In this document: piece after piece, positions 26,222 through 34,791 of the stretch | Layout of the letters: every line of letters starts with the position of its first letter | Numbering within the stretch: the first letter of the stretch is position 1 | Source: Mycolicibacterium aurum | Lineage (GTDB): Bacteria; Actinomycetota; Actinomycetes; Mycobacteriales; Mycobacteriaceae | Assembly: GCA_900078775.1 (NCBI GenBank) | Contig: LT549889.1 | Span: 3,782,001-3,846,000, forward strand | DNA length: 64,000 bases | Direction: 5' to 3' | Translations under genes and position numbers: made by a program | Notes under the pieces: model-generated | Databases searched by the model: none | What the model saw: only the letters and a program-made list of their open reading frames with translations | What the model was told of the DNA's origin: nothing

Positions 26222-26928
26222 ACAGCAGCGCGTACAACGTGCCCGAGGCCTTCGATGCGGGTGCCGACTCGTATGACGAACTGGTCGGCGCCAATCCCGG
26301 CTATCACGAGCATCTGCGGTTGTCGGCCCGGCGGATGGAGCTGCCCGACGGCGGTCGCGGGCTGCGACTGCTGGACATCGGGTGTGGCACAGGCGCTTCC
26401 ACCGCGGCCCTGTTGAGCGCGGCGCCGCACGCCGAGATCGTCGCCGTGGACGGGTCGGCGGGCATGCTGGCCCGGGCCCGGGCCAAGGACTGGCCGACGG
26501 GAGTGTCGTTCGTGCAGAGCCGGGCCGAGGACCTGCGGGCATCCGGGGTGCAGGGACCGTTCCACGGCATCTTGGCCGCCTACCTGGTGCGTAATCTTCC
26601 CGACCCCGACCCGGTGTTGCGCGAGCTGCGGGGGTTGCTCGCGCCGGGTGGTGTCTTCGCCGCGCACGAGTACTCGGTGCGCGACTCCCGCCGGGCCGCC
26701 GCGATCTGGAATGCGGTGTGCTGGGCGGTCATCATCCCGGCCGGCCGGGTCCGCACCGGCGACGCCGCGCTCTACCGCTATCTGCGCCGCAGCGTCAACT
26801 CCTTCGATGGTGCCGTGCAGTTCCGGGATCGGCTGCAGCGCAACGGCTTCGTCAATGTCCACAGCGCGACGATGCCCGGCTGGCAGAGCGGCATCGTGCA
26901 CACTTTCCTCGGTAAGGCGGCAGCATGA
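26218..26928 (+). CDS. crtT: Class I SAM methyltransferase of the carotenoid operon (CrtT-like)
   Basis: A 236-aa SAM-dependent methyltransferase with motif I LLDIGCGTGASTAALL (about residue 58), the VDGSAGML acidic post-I region and LAAYLVRNLPDPDPVLREL near residue 120. In the Streptomyces griseus carotenoid cluster a methyltransferase gene (crtT) also sits directly before crtU, and this gene has the same place. Its role there is unclear because isorenieratene formation needs only methyl migration, not addition. The ATG overlaps crtYd and the 3' end overlaps crtU (ATGA). The symbol is by position and similarity. Confidence 0.75.
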   Translation: MNSSAYNVPEAFDAGADSYDELVGANPGYHEHLRLSARRMELPDGGRGLRLLDIGCGTGASTAALLSAAPHAEIVAVDGSAGMLARARAKDWPTGVSFVQSRAEDLRASGVQGPFHGILAAYLVRNLPDPDPVLRELRGLLAPGGVFAAHEYSVRDSRRAAAIWNAVCWAVIIPAGRVRTGDAALYRYLRRSVNSFDGAVQFRDRLQRNGFVNVHSATMPGWQSGIVHTFLGKAAA

Positions 26929-28466
26929 CAGATCCCCGCAGAGTGCTCCACCCGGCGACGCCCGGCCTCCCGGACGCCGGGCATCTCCCGGCGCGGCCCA
27001 CGGTGGCCGTCGTCGGCGGTGGCATCGCGGGCCTGGCGGCCGCGACCGCCTTGGCCGACCGGGGCGTGCAGGTGCACCTGTACGAGCGCGAACCCGATCT
27101 GGGCGGGCGCGTGGCCGGCTGGACCGAGACCATGCCCGACGGCACGCCGGCGGCGATGAACCGCGGCTTCCACGCCTTTTTCCGGCAGTACTACAACCTG
27201 CGGAACATGCTGCGCCGCATCGACTCCGATCTGGGCATGTTTGCCCCGCTGGACGACTACCCGCTGGTGGACGGGGACGGGCGCCGCGATACCTTCCGCG
27301 GGCTGCCGCGCACACCACCGTTCAATGCGATGGCGTTCGCGCTTCGCAGCCCGACCTTCCGGCTGCGGGACATGATCCATCTGGACGCCAAGGCCGCGGC
27401 ACCGCTGGCGAAGGTGTCGGTGCCGCAGACCTACTGGCAGCTCGACGATCAGGACGCCGAATCGTTCCTGCAGGACATCAACTTTCCGGTGGCGGCCCAG
27501 CACCTCGCCTTCGAGGTGTTCTCCCGCAGTTTCTTCACCCGGCCCGAGGCGTTGTCGGCCGCCGAACTGGCCACCATGTTCCACATCTATTTCCTGGGCT
27601 CCAGCGAGGGCCTGGTGTTCGATGTGGCGACCGCGAATTTCGATGTGGCCCTGTGGCGTCCGATGGAGCAGTACCTGCGCGGTAAAGGTGTGCAGGTGCG
27701 CACCGGTACCGCGGTGCGCGGGGTGACCCCCGTCGGCCTCGGGTTCCTGGTCACCGACGATTCGGGCGGCACCGTGCGCGCCGACGGTGTGGTGTTGGCC
27801 ACCGAGGTGCCCGCGTTGCAGCGCATCGTCGCGGACTCGCCGGACCTGGGTGATTCCGAGTGGCGTTACCGGATCGGTGAAATGGGCTCGGCCGCACCGT
27901 TCGTGGTGCGTCGGCTGTGGCTGGATCGCCCGGTGCAGGCCGACCGGCCGGCGTTCCTGGGTACCGGCGGCCTGCCGCCGCTGGACAACATCAGTGTGCT
28001 GAACCGCTACGAGGTCGAGGCCACCGAGTGGGCGCAGCGCACCGGTGGTGCGGTGGTCGAGTTGCACGCCTACTCCGTCGCCGAGGACACCCCGCAGTTG
28101 CGGGAGCAGCTCGATGCCCGGTTGCATGAGCTCTATCCGGAGACCGTGGGAGCCGGTGTAGTGCACGAGGTGACGCTGTGCCGTGCGGACTGCCCGCGGC
28201 TGGGTCCCGGTGATTTCGCGCGCCGCCCGACGGTGCTGACCCCGCAGGAGGGTCTGGTGCTGGCCGGGGACGGGATCCGCATCGATCTTCCGGTGGCGCT
28301 GATGGAGCGGGCCGCCACCACCGGGATGGCCGCGGCGAACGCGCTGCTCGACCGGTTCGGGGTGCGTGGCCACGATCTGTACACGGTGCCGACGCAGGGC
28401 CGCTCGGCGGTGCTGCGCACCTTGGCGGGCCGCGCCGACCGCAGCGACGGGCGGGTGTCGGTGTGA
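26925..28466 (+). CDS. crtU: Beta-carotene desaturase/methyltransferase (isorenieratene synthase)
   Basis: A 513-aa FAD-dependent enzyme of the CrtU group, which aromatises both beta-ionone rings of beta-carotene with 1,2-methyl migration to give isorenieratene (leprotene in M. aurum). The GGGIAGLAAATALADRG dinucleotide motif is at about residues 30-46, followed by YEREPDLGGRVAGW. The segment MNRGFHAFFRQYYNLRNML (near residue 78) is typical of CrtU. The C-terminus has GLVLAGDGIRIDLPVALMERA, the FAD-closing motif. It is coupled to both neighbours by overlapping codons (ATGA before, GTGA after). Confidence 0.88.
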   Translation: MTDPRRVLHPATPGLPDAGHLPARPTVAVVGGGIAGLAAATALADRGVQVHLYEREPDLGGRVAGWTETMPDGTPAAMNRGFHAFFRQYYNLRNMLRRIDSDLGMFAPLDDYPLVDGDGRRDTFRGLPRTPPFNAMAFALRSPTFRLRDMIHLDAKAAAPLAKVSVPQTYWQLDDQDAESFLQDINFPVAAQHLAFEVFSRSFFTRPEALSAAELATMFHIYFLGSSEGLVFDVATANFDVALWRPMEQYLRGKGVQVRTGTAVRGVTPVGLGFLVTDDSGGTVRADGVVLATEVPALQRIVADSPDLGDSEWRYRIGEMGSAAPFVVRRLWLDRPVQADRPAFLGTGGLPPLDNISVLNRYEVEATEWAQRTGGAVVELHAYSVAEDTPQLREQLDARLHELYPETVGAGVVHEVTLCRADCPRLGPGDFARRPTVLTPQEGLVLAGDGIRIDLPVALMERAATTGMAAANALLDRFGVRGHDLYTVPTQGRSAVLRTLAGRADRSDGRVSV

Positions 28467-29503
28467 AAAGTTGGCCGTTCCAGCTGCTCCCCCGCACCCA
28501 GTGGAGCAAACAGACCCCTACCCACAAACAGGCGTCGCCGTCGCTGATCGCCGCCGCGCTGGCCCGCTCGCAGAGCCGGCCGAGCGGTAATTGGTATGTG
28601 CTGGGCGCGAGTTCGGATGTCGGGCGCAAACCGTTCGGGACGCGGGTGGCCGGGGCCGAGGTGGTGTGCTGGCGCGGCCAGGACGGCGCCCTGCACGCCG
28701 GCCCGGCGCGCTGCCCGCATTTGGGCGCGGATCTGTGCACCGGGGTCGTGGACCGTGGGCAGCTGGTCTGCCCGTGGCACGGGTTGCGGTTGACCGGGCG
28801 GTCACGCCCGGACTGGCCGGCGCTACCGGCCTACGACGACGGTGTGCTGGTGTGGGTGCGGCTGGACCGCATCGGAGGCGAGACGCCCACCGATGCCCCG
28901 GTGTTGTCGGTCCGGCCGGGTTCGCCGCGGATGGCGGCGGTCACCAGCCTGACCGGGGTGTGCGAGCCGGCGGACATCGTCGCCAATCGGATGGATCCGT
29001 GGCACGGCAGCTGGTTTCACCCGTATTCGTTCACCCGGCTGGAGGTGCTGAGCGCACCCGCCGAGGACCCGGATCTGCCCGAACAGGAGGATCGTTTCCT
29101 GGTGGCGGTGACGTTCCGGATGGGGCGGTTCGGGGTGCCGGTGATCGCCGAGTTCACCAGCCCGGAACCGCGCACCCTGACCATGCGCATCATCGACGGT
29201 GAGGGCAGCGGAAGCGTGGTGGAGACGCACGCCACCCCACTCGGCACCGGGCCCGACGGGCGGCCGCGCACCACGGTGATCGAGGCGGTGATCGCGCATT
29301 CCGACCGGCCCGGGTTCGCCCGTGCCATGCCGGCGCAGGCGCTGATCCGTCCGTTCATGCGGCATGCGGCACACCGGTTGTGGCGCGACGATCTGAAGTA
29401 CGCGGAGCGGCTGCGGGAGGTCAGCCGTCAGGACGCCGAGGGTGCGGGCGATCTGCTGGCGCCGCCCGAGGTCAACGAAGCTGATCCTCGCAGTTCGAGC
29501 TGA
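28463..29503 (+). CDS. Rieske [2Fe-2S] protein with DUF5914-like C-terminus, last gene of crt operon
   Basis: A 346-aa protein whose Rieske cluster ligands are Cys84-Pro-His86 and Cys103-Pro-Trp-His106. The C-terminal two thirds resemble the actinobacterial DUF5914 extension, with a START/oxygenase-like pattern (ADIVANRMDPWHGSWFHPY near residue 175). It is translationally coupled to crtU (GTGA), so it most likely modifies the aromatic carotenoid, for instance by ring hydroxylation, possibly as a membrane-associated oxygenase. No experimentally defined role is known to me. Its 3' end overlaps the convergent secreted-protein gene by 32 bases. Confidence 0.8.
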   Translation: MKSWPFQLLPRTQWSKQTPTHKQASPSLIAAALARSQSRPSGNWYVLGASSDVGRKPFGTRVAGAEVVCWRGQDGALHAGPARCPHLGADLCTGVVDRGQLVCPWHGLRLTGRSRPDWPALPAYDDGVLVWVRLDRIGGETPTDAPVLSVRPGSPRMAAVTSLTGVCEPADIVANRMDPWHGSWFHPYSFTRLEVLSAPAEDPDLPEQEDRFLVAVTFRMGRFGVPVIAEFTSPEPRTLTMRIIDGEGSGSVVETHATPLGTGPDGRPRTTVIEAVIAHSDRPGFARAMPAQALIRPFMRHAAHRLWRDDLKYAERLREVSRQDAEGAGDLLAPPEVNEADPRSSS

Positions 29504-30047
29504 GTCCGGAGTAGTGCACGGCGGGCTTGCCGTCGACGAGCACGAAGTCGGTGCCCGGGTACCACTGGGTGCCGGGCTGGATCCACGGCGGCACGGTGTC
29601 CGGGTAGGCGATGGTCAAATCGGCGTAGAACCGGGCGTCGGCCGGGCAGTGCGGGCTGCTGGAGGGCTGCGGGTTCCAGGCGTGCACCACGACGGGGTTG
29701 CTCAGCACCGGACCCTCGGCACAGTTGGGTTGGCATTCGACCGCGACGTCGGTGCCCACCCCGTGCGCGCCGTCGGCGTCCCAGGAGGACCAGTCCATGT
29801 GGTGCAGGACGCCGGTGCCGTCGCAGTTGTAGTCGAAGTACTCCGGGCGCTGCGGCAGCGGGTTCTCGGTGTCGTAGCACATGCCGATGGCGTACCGGGC
29901 GGTGTCGGCGGGCTGGTGCTCGACAGGCTGCGGTTCGACAGGCTGGGGCTCGGCGCTCGCGGCCGGGGCGAAGGACAGTGCGGCGAGGGCGGCCAGGGGC
30001 GCGGCAAGCATCCGAATCACCCGGGGAGAGTAGCAATCGCGGTTCAT
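29472..30047 (-). CDS. Small secreted protein, coupled to a 13E12-family gene
   Basis: A 191-aa exported protein of unknown function. A signal peptide (about residues 10-35, ending PAASA) is followed by a PQPVEPQPVEHQP spacer, then a globular region with six cysteines, including CYDTENPLPQRPEYFDYNCDG and VECQPNC. Paired cysteines suggest disulfides outside the membrane. The ATG overlaps the stop of the upstream 13E12 gene (ATGA), which supports this start over internal GTG/ATG candidates and implies co-translation. It converges on the Rieske gene. I recognise no family. Confidence 0.72.
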   Translation of the reverse strand: MNRDCYSPRVIRMLAAPLAALAALSFAPAASAEPQPVEPQPVEHQPADTARYAIGMCYDTENPLPQRPEYFDYNCDGTGVLHHMDWSSWDADGAHGVGTDVAVECQPNCAEGPVLSNPVVVHAWNPQPSSSPHCPADARFYADLTIAYPDTVPPWIQPGTQWYPGTDFVLVDGKPAVHYSGLSSNCEDQLR

Positions 30048-31735
30048 ATCGGTGGGGCGTTGTCGCGCAGGTACTGCTCGACCCACGCGGTGTTGGCCCG
30101 GCGCTCGTCATCGATGCGGCGACTCCGGGCCTCTTCTCGGGTTTCCTTGCGGCGCGGCATGCACAGTCCCGCAGTAGTTTTCACCGGCGCGGCGGCGGTG
30201 ACGGGCGCCGTCGGTGCGCACAGCCGCGGGAACAGCAGCCGACTGCGCGGATAGGTCGTATAGACGTGCTTGTCGGGCGCGGTCCACTGCACGGTGCCGT
30301 CCGGGAACTGTCGACTCGTCCATCCCGGCCAGAACGTCTTGCAGAGATGGTGCACGCGGCAGAGACCGATCAGGTTGGACGCCGCGGTCGGCCCGAACGG
30401 ATGGGGCACCGTGTGGTCGATGTCGTCGACCGGCCGGTTGCAGCCCGGAAACCGGCACCTGCCATCGCGGCACCGGACGAAAGCGGCCAGTGCCTTTGAG
30501 GGGCGGTACCGGGGTTCCGGCGGCGCCTGCCCCGGATGCACGAGCGGCCGGACGCGGGCGTGCAGCGCGAGCTGGGACACCACCGCCGCCGGCAATACCG
30601 GTCCGCCGAGCACCATGCCCGGTGTTGCCGGGCTGATTTCACCGCGGTCGGCGGCGTAGGCGGCGGACAGTTCCGCCCAGGTGTGCTCACGCAGCGGCTT
30701 GGACAGCAGGGATTTCGGCGGGATCACCAGGGCACGCCGCTGGGCCGCCAGGTCGCCCACCGCGGGGGCGGGGGTCGACTCGGGCTCGGGTTCCGGCTCC
30801 GGCCGGGGTGTCGGGGGTTCCGGCCGCGGCGTCGGGGACTCGGGTTCCGGCCGCGGCGTCGGGGACTCGGGTTCCGGCATCGGAGGCTCGGGCTCCGGTT
30901 CCGGCGCCGGCCCACCGCCGCCGCCGCCCACCGCATCGGCGTCGGCCACCACGTAGATGATCACACCGCCACCGGCGGGTTTGGAGGCGGCCGCGCAGTC
31001 CGCACGCTCACACAGGCATGGAAGCCGGTCCCAATCGAAGCCCATCGCGCCCAGCGCCGCGGCCCGGCGCACCTCGAACGGGCGCGGATCGTGCGCGCAC
31101 ACTGTGCGCGCCAACGCATCCGCGCGTTCTTCGACCGCTTGTGCATCGGTGACCGACATGGTCGCGGTCAGATACGCGGTGCCGGACCCGCCCTCGACGC
31201 AGACGTCGAGGCGATGGCTGCGGGCCGCCGATGCGCTGCGCCGCACCGCATACGGGTCGTGGATGAGGATCAGCGCGTCGATGGCGGCGTCCTGCTGATC
31301 CACCGACATCGCCCCGGCCGAGGCGAATTCCTCCGCCAGCCCTTTGTCGACCGCCCGCAGCGCATCCGGATCCTTGACCAGCGCGGTGCGCATGCAGATC
31401 CGGTGCACCACCCGATAGGACAGCACGCCGGCCGCGAACAGCGCCCGCACCCGCGGCAACCGCTCCGTCAGTGCGACCGCATCCATCAGCAGGCCCGAGG
31501 CCACCCCGCTGGTGATCGCCTGGGCGGCACCGATGTGCGCGCAGACCGCCGACCAGTTGTCGAACCGCCACTGCTCGCGGTTCGCCGACCCGTCCTCGGC
31601 GTAGGCAGCGGCCAGCATGTCCGCCATCGCCGCCAGCCGCGCCGCGCAGGCCGAGTTCTCCAGCCGCGCGTACGCGTCGACGCGGGCCGCGGCGGTCCCG
31701 GCCGCCGCTACCACCGCCATCTGCCGATCGAACAT
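30044..31735 (-). CDS. 13E12 repeat family protein (DUF222 plus HNH nuclease domain)
   Basis: A 563-aa member of the mycobacterial 13E12/REP13E12 family, which is found in many copies and is associated with phage attachment and genome plasticity. The N-terminal DUF222 region covers about residues 1-240. A proline/glutamate/arginine-rich linker (about residues 275-325, units such as PTPRPEPESP) separates it from a C-terminal HNH nuclease motif: CRFPGCNRPVDDIDHTVPHP...CRVHH around residues 430-470. HNH residues are intact, so nuclease activity is plausible. It is coupled by ATGA to the secreted-protein gene downstream. Confidence 0.88.
   Translation of the reverse strand: MFDRQMAVVAAAGTAAARVDAYARLENSACAARLAAMADMLAAAYAEDGSANREQWRFDNWSAVCAHIGAAQAITSGVASGLLMDAVALTERLPRVRALFAAGVLSYRVVHRICMRTALVKDPDALRAVDKGLAEEFASAGAMSVDQQDAAIDALILIHDPYAVRRSASAARSHRLDVCVEGGSGTAYLTATMSVTDAQAVEERADALARTVCAHDPRPFEVRRAAALGAMGFDWDRLPCLCERADCAAASKPAGGGVIIYVVADADAVGGGGGGPAPEPEPEPPMPEPESPTPRPEPESPTPRPEPPTPRPEPEPEPESTPAPAVGDLAAQRRALVIPPKSLLSKPLREHTWAELSAAYAADRGEISPATPGMVLGGPVLPAAVVSQLALHARVRPLVHPGQAPPEPRYRPSKALAAFVRCRDGRCRFPGCNRPVDDIDHTVPHPFGPTAASNLIGLCRVHHLCKTFWPGWTSRQFPDGTVQWTAPDKHVYTTYPRSRLLFPRLCAPTAPVTAAAPVKTTAGLCMPRRKETREEARSRRIDDERRANTAWVEQYLRDNAPPI
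30771..30915 (-). repeat. Low-complexity Pro/Glu/Arg coding repeat
   Basis: Short imperfect repeats of about 24 bases encode the (P-E)n and PTPRPEPES linker of the 13E12 protein. Such arrays are prone to slippage and length variation between strains. The N-terminal and HNH domains remain in frame on both sides. Confidence 0.7.
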
Positions 31736-31859
31736 AGTTTCGATTATCCGCGACCGGGAGCCCGGCCCGCCAGGTCAGAAGGCCAACCTGTGGATGAATC
31801 GGCGATTGTGGATAACCGTCGTCGCCGAGCCCGGAATGTCGGTGCCGGATGGTAGGGCG

Positions 31860-32957
31860 TCAGGCCCCGGAGAAGTGGCTGTGCCGGTTGCCGCCCGCAC
31901 GTTTGGCCGCGTACATCGCCTCGTCGGCATCGGCAACCAGGCGCTCCAGATACGAGCGCAGGTGCACCGCCGGGTGGCGCAGGCTGCGGATCGGCGCCGA
32001 GGCGGTGCCCACACTCGCGGTGATCGACACCGGCAGGGCCGCGATGTTCTCGCAGACCCGCCGGGCCAGCGCCCGGGGATCGGCGGTGTCGTAGACGGCC
32101 GCGACGAGGAACTCCTCGCCGCCGCTGCGCGCGATCACCGCCGGGGTGTGGGCGACGGCCCGCCGCATCGCCCGGCCGACCGCCACCAGCGCGTCATCGC
32201 CGGCCTGGTGTCCGTAGGTGTCGTTGAGCCGTTTGAACTCGTCGAGGTCGACCATGGCGACCACGAGGTGTGCGCCCGGGGCCACGTTGCGGTCGTGCAC
32301 CATCCGGCCGACCCGGCGACGGAACATCCGCCGGTCCAGCAATCCGGTCAGCGGGTCCCGACCGGCGCGCTCCAGGTCCGAACCCAATGCGCGGACGAGT
32401 AGATGGATGGCGGCGGGCAAGACGATGTTGATCTGCGCGACCAGGAAGAGGTCGACCGCCGCGCGAGCGAGGTGCCCGGCCTGGGCGATGCGGGTCGCGG
32501 CGACCACCGCCACCGAAGCGGCCACCACGAAGTTGACGGTCACCAGGGCGGTGGAGTGGAAGAACGCGATGTAGGCGGCCGTGATGGAGAACGCGATGCA
32601 GCCGACCAACGCCCCCTGTGGGTCCGGGTAGGCCAGACCGGCCAACGCGACCGATCCGACCGCGGCCATGGCGAACGCCACGGACTGCCCGCGGGTGGGC
32701 CACCGCAGCACCCACAGCGCGGCGCCCGCGAAACCACCGGCGACCGCGGTCCACATCATGATCAGCGGGGCACCGGCGGACGGGCCGTCCACGCTGCACA
32801 GCAGGATGACCAGGCACGTTGCCAGCGAGGCGGCCACCCCGGCCATCAGCGCACGCACCGGTCCGGTCGCGCCGCGTTCGGACAGATAGTCGGTGATCCA
32901 GTCGTAGTGATTGGTCCGAGCCGACCACCACACGGGAGCAGGAGTGGTCACCGTCAT
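31860..32957 (-). CDS. Membrane diguanylate cyclase (GGDEF domain)
   Basis: A 365-aa protein with about six N-terminal transmembrane helices (residues 35-190) and a C-terminal GGDEF domain that would make cyclic di-GMP. The domain starts at RDPLTGLLDRRMF (about 200), has the metal-binding MVDLDEFKRLNDTYGH near 235 and the active-site signature GGEEF at 279-283, all intact. The RxxD inhibitory site usually found five residues before GGEEF is absent (AHTPAVIAR instead), so product feedback inhibition is not expected. There is no EAL domain. The membrane part may sense an envelope signal. Confidence 0.9.
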   Translation of the reverse strand: MTVTTPAPVWWSARTNHYDWITDYLSERGATGPVRALMAGVAASLATCLVILLCSVDGPSAGAPLIMMWTAVAGGFAGAALWVLRWPTRGQSVAFAMAAVGSVALAGLAYPDPQGALVGCIAFSITAAYIAFFHSTALVTVNFVVAASVAVVAATRIAQAGHLARAAVDLFLVAQINIVLPAAIHLLVRALGSDLERAGRDPLTGLLDRRMFRRRVGRMVHDRNVAPGAHLVVAMVDLDEFKRLNDTYGHQAGDDALVAVGRAMRRAVAHTPAVIARSGGEEFLVAAVYDTADPRALARRVCENIAALPVSITASVGTASAPIRSLRHPAVHLRSYLERLVADADEAMYAAKRAGGNRHSHFSGA

Positions 32958-33094
32958 CGCCCCATTCTCGACACCAGCAAAGCGACCCCAGGCTACCCAC
33001 TAAATGACGCCCGCGTCAGCGCACGGGACTTCAACAGATTCGACCTGGGCGGCCGGACCGACCAGCAAATGGCACGAGCGTGCAGAATGGCGAC

Positions 33095-33709
33095 ATGAGC
33101 CTCGCCGTCGACGAACTGCAGATCGCCGATCCACCACAGGCCTGGGCCGACGCCGGGTTCAGCGTCCGCGACGGCTCTGTTCGGGTCGGTGGGGTGACGC
33201 TGCGGCTGGTCGGGCGCGAGCGTGGCACCGGCATCGTCGGGTGGTCACTGCGCGGGCTGCCCGCCGACGGCCCGATCGACGGCATCCCGACGACGGCGTC
33301 CGCGTCCACCCCGGCCACGGGACCGCAGGAGCACCCCAATGGGGTGACCAAGATCGACCATGTGGTGTTGTTCTCGCCCGATCTGCGGCGCACCGTCGCG
33401 GCGCTGTCCGCCGTGGGTGCGGACCCGCGCCGGGAACGGGACGGCGAATTGGGCGGGCGGCCCATCCGGCAGGTCTTCTACCGGCTCGGCGAGGTGATCC
33501 TGGAGGTCGTCGGCTCCCCCGACTCGGCGGCCGCCGGTCCGTCGGCGTTGTGGGGCGTCACGTTCACCGTCGCCGACATCGACGCGACGGCGGCGTTCTT
33601 CGGTGACCGCACCTCGCCGGTGAAGGACGCCGTCCAACCGGGTCGCCGGATCACCACGCTGGACAATCTGGCGCTCGGTATGTCGGTCCGCACGGCGATG
33701 ATCTCGTGA
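33095..33709 (+). CDS. Glyoxalase/bleomycin-resistance fold (VOC) protein
   Basis: A 204-aa protein with the vicinal-oxygen-chelate fold. The recognisable half begins KIDHVVLFSPDLRRTVAAL (about residue 88) with the metal-site histidine, and ends with the second repeat WGVTFTVADIDATAAFF near residue 152. The first 80 residues form a short N-terminal module. Members use a metal to act on small electrophiles or bind antibiotics; which applies here is unknown. The start (MSLAVDELQI) follows an ACATG context. The stop overlaps a GTG in the rnhA leader but the RNase HI start lies 54 bases later. Confidence 0.8.
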   Translation: MSLAVDELQIADPPQAWADAGFSVRDGSVRVGGVTLRLVGRERGTGIVGWSLRGLPADGPIDGIPTTASASTPATGPQEHPNGVTKIDHVVLFSPDLRRTVAALSAVGADPRRERDGELGGRPIRQVFYRLGEVILEVVGSPDSAAAGPSALWGVTFTVADIDATAAFFGDRTSPVKDAVQPGRRITTLDNLALGMSVRTAMIS

Positions 33710-33762
33710 CACTGTCCCCGGTCGCTTCGCTCCAGCCCGCCGAACACTTATCCTCTGAACCC

Positions 33763-34221
33763 ATGAGCTCCACCGAGGACCCCGTCATCATCCACACCGA
33801 CGGGGGCTGCCGCCCGAACCCGGGGCCCGGCGGCTGGGGTGCGGTGCTGCGCCACCGCGACCATGTCCGCGAGATGTGCGGCGGCGAGCCCGGCGAGACG
33901 AGCAACAACCGGATGGAACTGATGGCGCCGATCATGGCGCTGGAGGCGTTGAAGCGCCCGATGCTGGTGCACCTGCACACCGACAGCACCTACGTACGCA
34001 ACGGCATCACCAAGTGGGTGTTCGGCTGGGAACGCAACGGGTGGCTGACCGCCGCCAAGCAACCGGTGAAGAACGTCGACCTGTGGCAGCGGCTGCAGGT
34101 GGCCTGCGCGCAGCACCGCGTCGAATGGTTCTGGGTAAAGGGACATTCCGGCGTCGTGGACAATGAGCTGGCCGATGTGCTGGCCACCCGGGGACTGCAG
34201 GAAGCGCTCACCGCCACTTAG
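33763..34221 (+). CDS. rnhA: Ribonuclease HI
   Basis: Hydrolyses RNA in RNA:DNA hybrids, removing R-loops and primers. The 152-aa protein is the normal length. The acidic catalytic residues are visible: Asp in HTDGGC (about 11), Glu in NNRMELMAP (about 50), Asp in HTDSTYVRNGI (about 73) and Asp in VDNELAD (about 137). Trp-rich and KGHSG motifs of the substrate-binding part are present. The ATG (MSSTEDPVII) is chosen over an upstream GTG that would add 19 unlikely residues. Confidence 0.94.
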   Translation: MSSTEDPVIIHTDGGCRPNPGPGGWGAVLRHRDHVREMCGGEPGETSNNRMELMAPIMALEALKRPMLVHLHTDSTYVRNGITKWVFGWERNGWLTAAKQPVKNVDLWQRLQVACAQHRVEWFWVKGHSGVVDNELADVLATRGLQEALTAT

Positions 34222-34246
34222 GCGATCACCAACAGGCCGGCATGCC

Positions 34247-34430
34247 TCAGGCCATCGATTTCGGACCGCCGGCACCGAGCACGATGGCGAGGTCGGCGAT
34301 CGGGATGATGGTGGCCGCCAGCAGCACCCACCCCAGTAGATGCGTTGCACCGACCGCGATCGCCTGCGCCCAGTGCGCCGCCAGCGCGGAGGCCGAGGAC
34401 TGGGCGGCCGTGACCACCCGGCGGTTGGCA
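34247..34430 (-). pseudogene. C-terminal stump of a DUF4267-like small membrane protein
   Basis: Read leftward, this stretch encodes a C-terminus containing HLLGWVLLAATIIPIADLAIVL and the stop after GGPKSMA, similar in pattern to DUF4267 membrane proteins. There is no start codon with a plausible N-terminus; the frame merges with unrelated sequence at about 34430, where the TetR stump begins in the opposite direction. It looks like the surviving 3' end of a gene whose 5' half was deleted. Confidence 0.5.
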
Positions 34431-34791
34431 TGGAGCAGATCGCCGATGCCGATCCCGCGAACGGCGAGAACCCGCTATTCCGCGCGGCGCAGGCCTATCT
34501 CGACTTCGCCCGAGCCCATCCGGCGGTCTACGACGCGATGTTCACCCGCGCCACGGCGTTGCACTTCGCCGCCGAGACACTCCGCCCGAACTGAAGTCCG
34601 CGTTCGCCGAGCTACGCCAGGTGGTCGGTCTGGTCGCCGGAGCCCAGGACACCGATGCGCTCACCGAGGTGTTCTGGGCGGCACTGCACGGACCGGTCCC
34701 GCTCCACCGAGCCGGACGTCCGCGTCCCGGCCACGAGGCACAACGCCTGCAACTGCTGGTCGAGCAGCTCAGTCGCGAACAGTCGTCGTGA
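34430..34791 (+). pseudogene. TetR-family regulator remnant: N-terminus deleted and frameshifted
   Basis: Frame 1 reads ANGENPLFRAAQAYLDFARAHPAVYDAMFTRATALHF up to a TGA at 34592. A different frame then continues LKSAFAELRQVVGLVAGAQDT and WAALHG to a TGA at 34789. Together they match the C-terminal ligand domain (WHG type) of a TetR regulator. The DNA-binding N-terminus is missing and at least one indel lies near 34585. Its end overlaps the convergent intact TetR gene by 23 bases. It lies back to back with the DUF4267-like stump. Confidence 0.75.

Noticed and set aside
30536..31855. 439-codon forward frame opposite the 13E12 gene
   Set aside because: Reverse shadow; the 13E12 reading frame carries the DUF222 and HNH motifs.
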